Assembly: GCA_910587495.1 (NCBI GenBank)
Contig: CAJUMT010000170.1
Coordinates: forward strand, 1 to 7,609
DNA: 7,609 bases
DNA from: an uncultured Lachnospiraceae bacterium
GTDB taxonomy: Bacteria; Bacillota_A; Clostridia; Lachnospirales; Lachnospiraceae
Reading direction: 5' to 3'
Under the pieces are notes generated by a model. That model did no database searches. It had not been told where the DNA came from and worked only from the letters and a program-made list of their open reading frames with translations. A program made the translations under genes and the position numbers. Below, piece after piece: positions 5,994-7,609 of this stretch (within the stretch, counting starts at the first letter, position 1; the number at the start of each line of letters is the position of its first letter).

Positions 5994-7040
5994 TCAAAGT
6001 ACTGCCATGATCTTGATATAATCTTCTGTTTTATCCCTCATAATATGAAGACCTTCTGCCAGCCGTTCCAAAGGCAGACGGTGCGTGATCAGTGTTTCGG
6101 GTGCGATTTTTTTCGCAGACAGGCGGTCGATTACATAATTCCAGTCGTCTGCCGGGTCATGTATATAAGAAGAATTCCAGGTGCCGCTGACTGTAAGCTG
6201 ATTTCTTAAGATCTTCCAGTACACATCTCTTGGAAGCTCCATGTCTGCAAAGGGATTTCCTGTCAAAAGGACTGTGCCGGCGGGTGCTGCGTTCTGTACA
6301 GCCTGTATATAAGTCTCGTTTTTTCCCACACATTCAAAAAATATGTCCGCACCCATACCATTTGTGCGTTCCGAAATCCATTGTGATACATTCTTAATCC
6401 GGCTGTCGCAGTAAGCGTCGTTCGGCAGGCCCAGCTTAAGGACGGTCTGTTTTTGAAACGCTTTGTTGCCGATGACCAGGAGATTTTTTACGCCTGCGTC
6501 AAGCAGGAACATCACCAAAAGAAGGCCGATAGTTCCAAGGCCGCATACTGCCACCGTATCGGACGGTGCAGAAGCGGCCCGGCGCATGGCGTGTACTGCC
6601 ACTGCCATAGGTTCCAACATAGCGGCGGCTTCAAAAGAGACCTCTTCCGGCAATGGGATCAAGTTCCAAGCCGGTACGGATACATATTCGGCAAAAGCGC
6701 CGTTTCGCCTGGAACCGGTATAGTCATAGCTGCGGCACGTTTCATACAGTTTTTTGCGGCAGGGCGCGCAGGTTTTGCAGGGGATTAAAGGAAAGACGCC
6801 CACCCGTCGGCCCAGCCAGGTCTTATCAACATCCGGTCCGAGCTGTTCTACTATACCGGAAAATTCATGCCCCGGTATCAAAGGATGGGTATGTGCGCCG
6901 GTATGATAGATCCGCGGGATATCCGAACCACAGATGCCGACGGCCTTTACTTTTATTAACACTTCACCAGAAAGAAGGGGCGGAAGATCCGCTGTTTCAT
7001 ATCGAAGGTCATTGATATCGTGTAAAATCCATGCTTTCAT
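5994..7040 (-). CDS. gatD: Zinc-dependent MDR dehydrogenase, galactitol-1-phosphate 5-dehydrogenase-like
   Basis: Medium-chain dehydrogenase of 348 residues, full length. Closest in motifs to GatD, which oxidises galactitol-1-phosphate to tagatose-6-phosphate in the cytoplasm: GICGSDIPRIYHTGAH (35-50), GHEFSG (57-62), TGSRRNGAFAEYV (108-120) and the C-terminal ILRNQLTVSGTWNSSY all resemble it. Catalytic zinc ligands are Cys37, His58/Glu59 and Glu143 (in MLEP); structural zinc cysteines are 88, 91, 94 and 102. The nucleotide-binding glycine motif is GLGTIG (167-172). At the end of the second beta strand the usual acidic residue of NAD-dependent members is replaced by Gly191-Asn192-Lys193, which may favour NADP. 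No galactitol PTS or tagatose genes are beside it, so the true polyol substrate is uncertain (sorbitol or another sugar alcohol is possible). The start has AGGAAG (complement of 7051-7056) 10 nt upstream. It is divergent from rarA, and no clear terminator lies before the SASP promoter. Confidence 0.88.
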   Translation of the reverse strand: MKAWILHDINDLRYETADLPPLLSGEVLIKVKAVGICGSDIPRIYHTGAHTHPLIPGHEFSGIVEQLGPDVDKTWLGRRVGVFPLIPCKTCAPCRKKLYETCRSYDYTGSRRNGAFAEYVSVPAWNLIPLPEEVSFEAAAMLEPMAVAVHAMRRAASAPSDTVAVCGLGTIGLLLVMFLLDAGVKNLLVIGNKAFQKQTVLKLGLPNDAYCDSRIKNVSQWISERTNGMGADIFFECVGKNETYIQAVQNAAPAGTVLLTGNPFADMELPRDVYWKILRNQLTVSGTWNSSYIHDPADDWNYVIDRLSAKKIAPETLITHRLPLERLAEGLHIMRDKTEDYIKIMAVL

Positions 7041-7086
7041 ATTTATAAAACTTCCTGTTATTTTATTGTCTGAAATCTACATTTAT

Positions 7087-7115
7087 ATTATACTGGCTTC
7101 ATAAAAGGATGTAAA
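7087..7115 (-). promoter_or_regulatory. Sigma-A promoter for the dehydrogenase gene
   Basis: On the minus strand, TTTACA (complement of 7110-7115), a 17-bp spacer and a perfect TATAAT (complement of 7087-7092) form a near-consensus promoter. The start codon at 7040 is about 40 nt downstream of the predicted transcription start. Confidence 0.82.
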
Positions 7116-7135
7116 GTTTTTTGTGAAAGTTTACA
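7110..7135. repeat. Inverted repeat TGTAAA-N14-TTTACA in the divergent intergenic region
   Basis: TGTAAA (7110-7115) and TTTACA (7130-7135) are perfect inverted 6-bp arms separated by 14 bp. The left arm is also the -35 element of the dehydrogenase promoter. A direct AAAGTTT pair lies at 7113-7119 and 7126-7132. The position would suit a repressor or activator site acting on the dehydrogenase and perhaps on rarA, but the AT-rich setting makes chance occurrence plausible. Confidence 0.35.
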
Positions 7136-7164
7136 TAATATAAAAATAGCAGGAGCATAATACA

Positions 7165-7609
7165 ATGGAACAACTGACATTATTCGACGACCGCGCCGTC
7201 AGCGCACCTCTGGCGAGCCGTCTCAGACCGGAAACTTTAGAAGAATATGCAGGACAAAAGCATCTTTTGGGAAAAGGAAAGCTTCTTCGCCAATTGATTG
7301 ATAATGATCAGATATCCTCCATGATCTTCTGGGGACCGCCCGGCGTGGGAAAGACCACGCTGGCCAGGATTATAGCAAACCGGACACAGGCGTCTTTTGT
7401 GGAATTCAGCGCGGTCACCAGCGGGATCAAGGAAATCAAGGAAGTGATGACCCAGGCGGAGCAGAACCGCCGGATGGGAATACGCACCCTTTTATTTGCG
7501 GATGAAATTCACAGATTCAACAAAGCCCAGCAGGACGCTTTTTTACCCTATGTGGAGAAAGGAAGTATCATCCTGGTAGGAGCTACTACAGAAAATCCCT
7601 CTTTTGAGA
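7165..7609 (+). CDS. rarA: Replication-associated recombination protein A, AAA+ ATPase (3' truncated)
   Basis: RarA (MgsA, WRNIP1 family) is a clamp-loader-like AAA+ ATPase that acts at stalled replication forks and single-strand gaps. The first 148 codons of a protein usually about 430-440 residues long are present; the frame is open at the window end. Visible: the family N-terminus PLASRLRPETLEEYAGQKHLL (15-35), Walker A GPPGVGKT (57-64), the RarA-specific SAVTSGIKEIKE (82-93), Walker B LLFADE (109-114) followed by IHRFNKAQQDAFLP, and the sensor region GATTENPSFE (139-148). Residues 3-7, QLTLF, closely resemble the sliding-clamp-binding pentapeptide. The ATG at 7165 has AGGAG (7151-7155) 9 nt upstream. 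No strong -35/-10 pair is visible for it; a TATAAA at 7139-7144 may be the -10 of a weak promoter. The gene is divergent from the dehydrogenase across a 124-bp gap. Confidence 0.96.
   Translation, partial: MEQLTLFDDRAVSAPLASRLRPETLEEYAGQKHLLGKGKLLRQLIDNDQISSMIFWGPPGVGKTTLARIIANRTQASFVEFSAVTSGIKEIKEVMTQAEQNRRMGIRTLLFADEIHRFNKAQQDAFLPYVEKGSIILVGATTENPSFE

Noticed and set aside
5895..6209. Plus-strand 104-codon frame opposite the SASP leader and the dehydrogenase C-terminus
   Set aside because: It runs antisense to a clear gene, has no ribosome binding site and no recognisable domain.
1..7609. CRISPR arrays, insertion sequences, tRNA or rRNA genes, phage genes
   Set aside because: I looked for regular direct repeats, transposase-like frames, terminal inverted repeats and tRNA-like folds on both strands and found none.

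Overview
The window looks like a piece of a spore-forming, low-to-mid GC Firmicute, most likely a gut-type member of the Lachnospiraceae or a related Clostridia lineage. The reasons are strong AGGAGG-type ribosome binding sites, classic sigma-A promoters, an alpha/beta-type small acid-soluble spore protein (SASP) behind a sigma-G-like promoter, a soluble PAS hybrid kinase with two receiver domains, and a BglA-type 6-phospho-beta-glucosidase. The family assignment is inference. The first 25 bases are not genomic: they match the 3' end of an Illumina TruSeq adapter, so real sequence starts at base 26 and the left edge is probably a contig end.

Layout, left to right. (1) 26-1012 (+): the C-terminal two thirds of a GH1 6-phospho-beta-glucosidase, cut at its 5' end. 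(2) 1025-1161: a near-consensus sigma-A promoter, then a leader of about 100 nt that contains an intrinsic terminator only about 20 nt before the next start codon, i.e. a candidate attenuator. (3) 1162-2496 (+): a MATE-family multidrug/toxin exporter. (4) 2561-4966 (+): an 801-residue soluble hybrid sensor kinase (PAS, second PAS-like region, HisKA, HATPase, REC, REC), with its own extended -10 promoter. (5) 5042-5580 (+): an unrecognised 136-residue protein behind an ECF-sigma-like promoter (TGAAAC-N17-CGTC) and a structured leader with an 11-bp direct repeat. (6) 5597-5638: a long hairpin between convergent genes, oriented as terminator for the minus strand. (7) 5658-5861 (-): the SASP. (8) 5994-7040 (-): a zinc-dependent MDR dehydrogenase most like galactitol-1-phosphate 5-dehydrogenase. 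(9) 7165-7609 (+): the N-terminal third of the AAA+ protein RarA/MgsA, divergent from the dehydrogenase and cut by the window end.

The genes do not form one pathway. Nearly every gene has its own visible promoter, so this reads as ordinary chromosome with independent units: sugar-phosphate metabolism (the glucosidase and the dehydrogenase, not adjacent), export (MATE), signalling (kinase), spore DNA protection (SASP) and replication-fork maintenance (RarA). I see no mobile element, CRISPR array, tRNA or rRNA. No intergenic stretch exceeds about 205 bases. The least explained part is 5042-5580: an unknown small protein with an apparent alternative-sigma promoter and a repeat-flanked stem-loop leader. 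The MATE attenuator leader is second.
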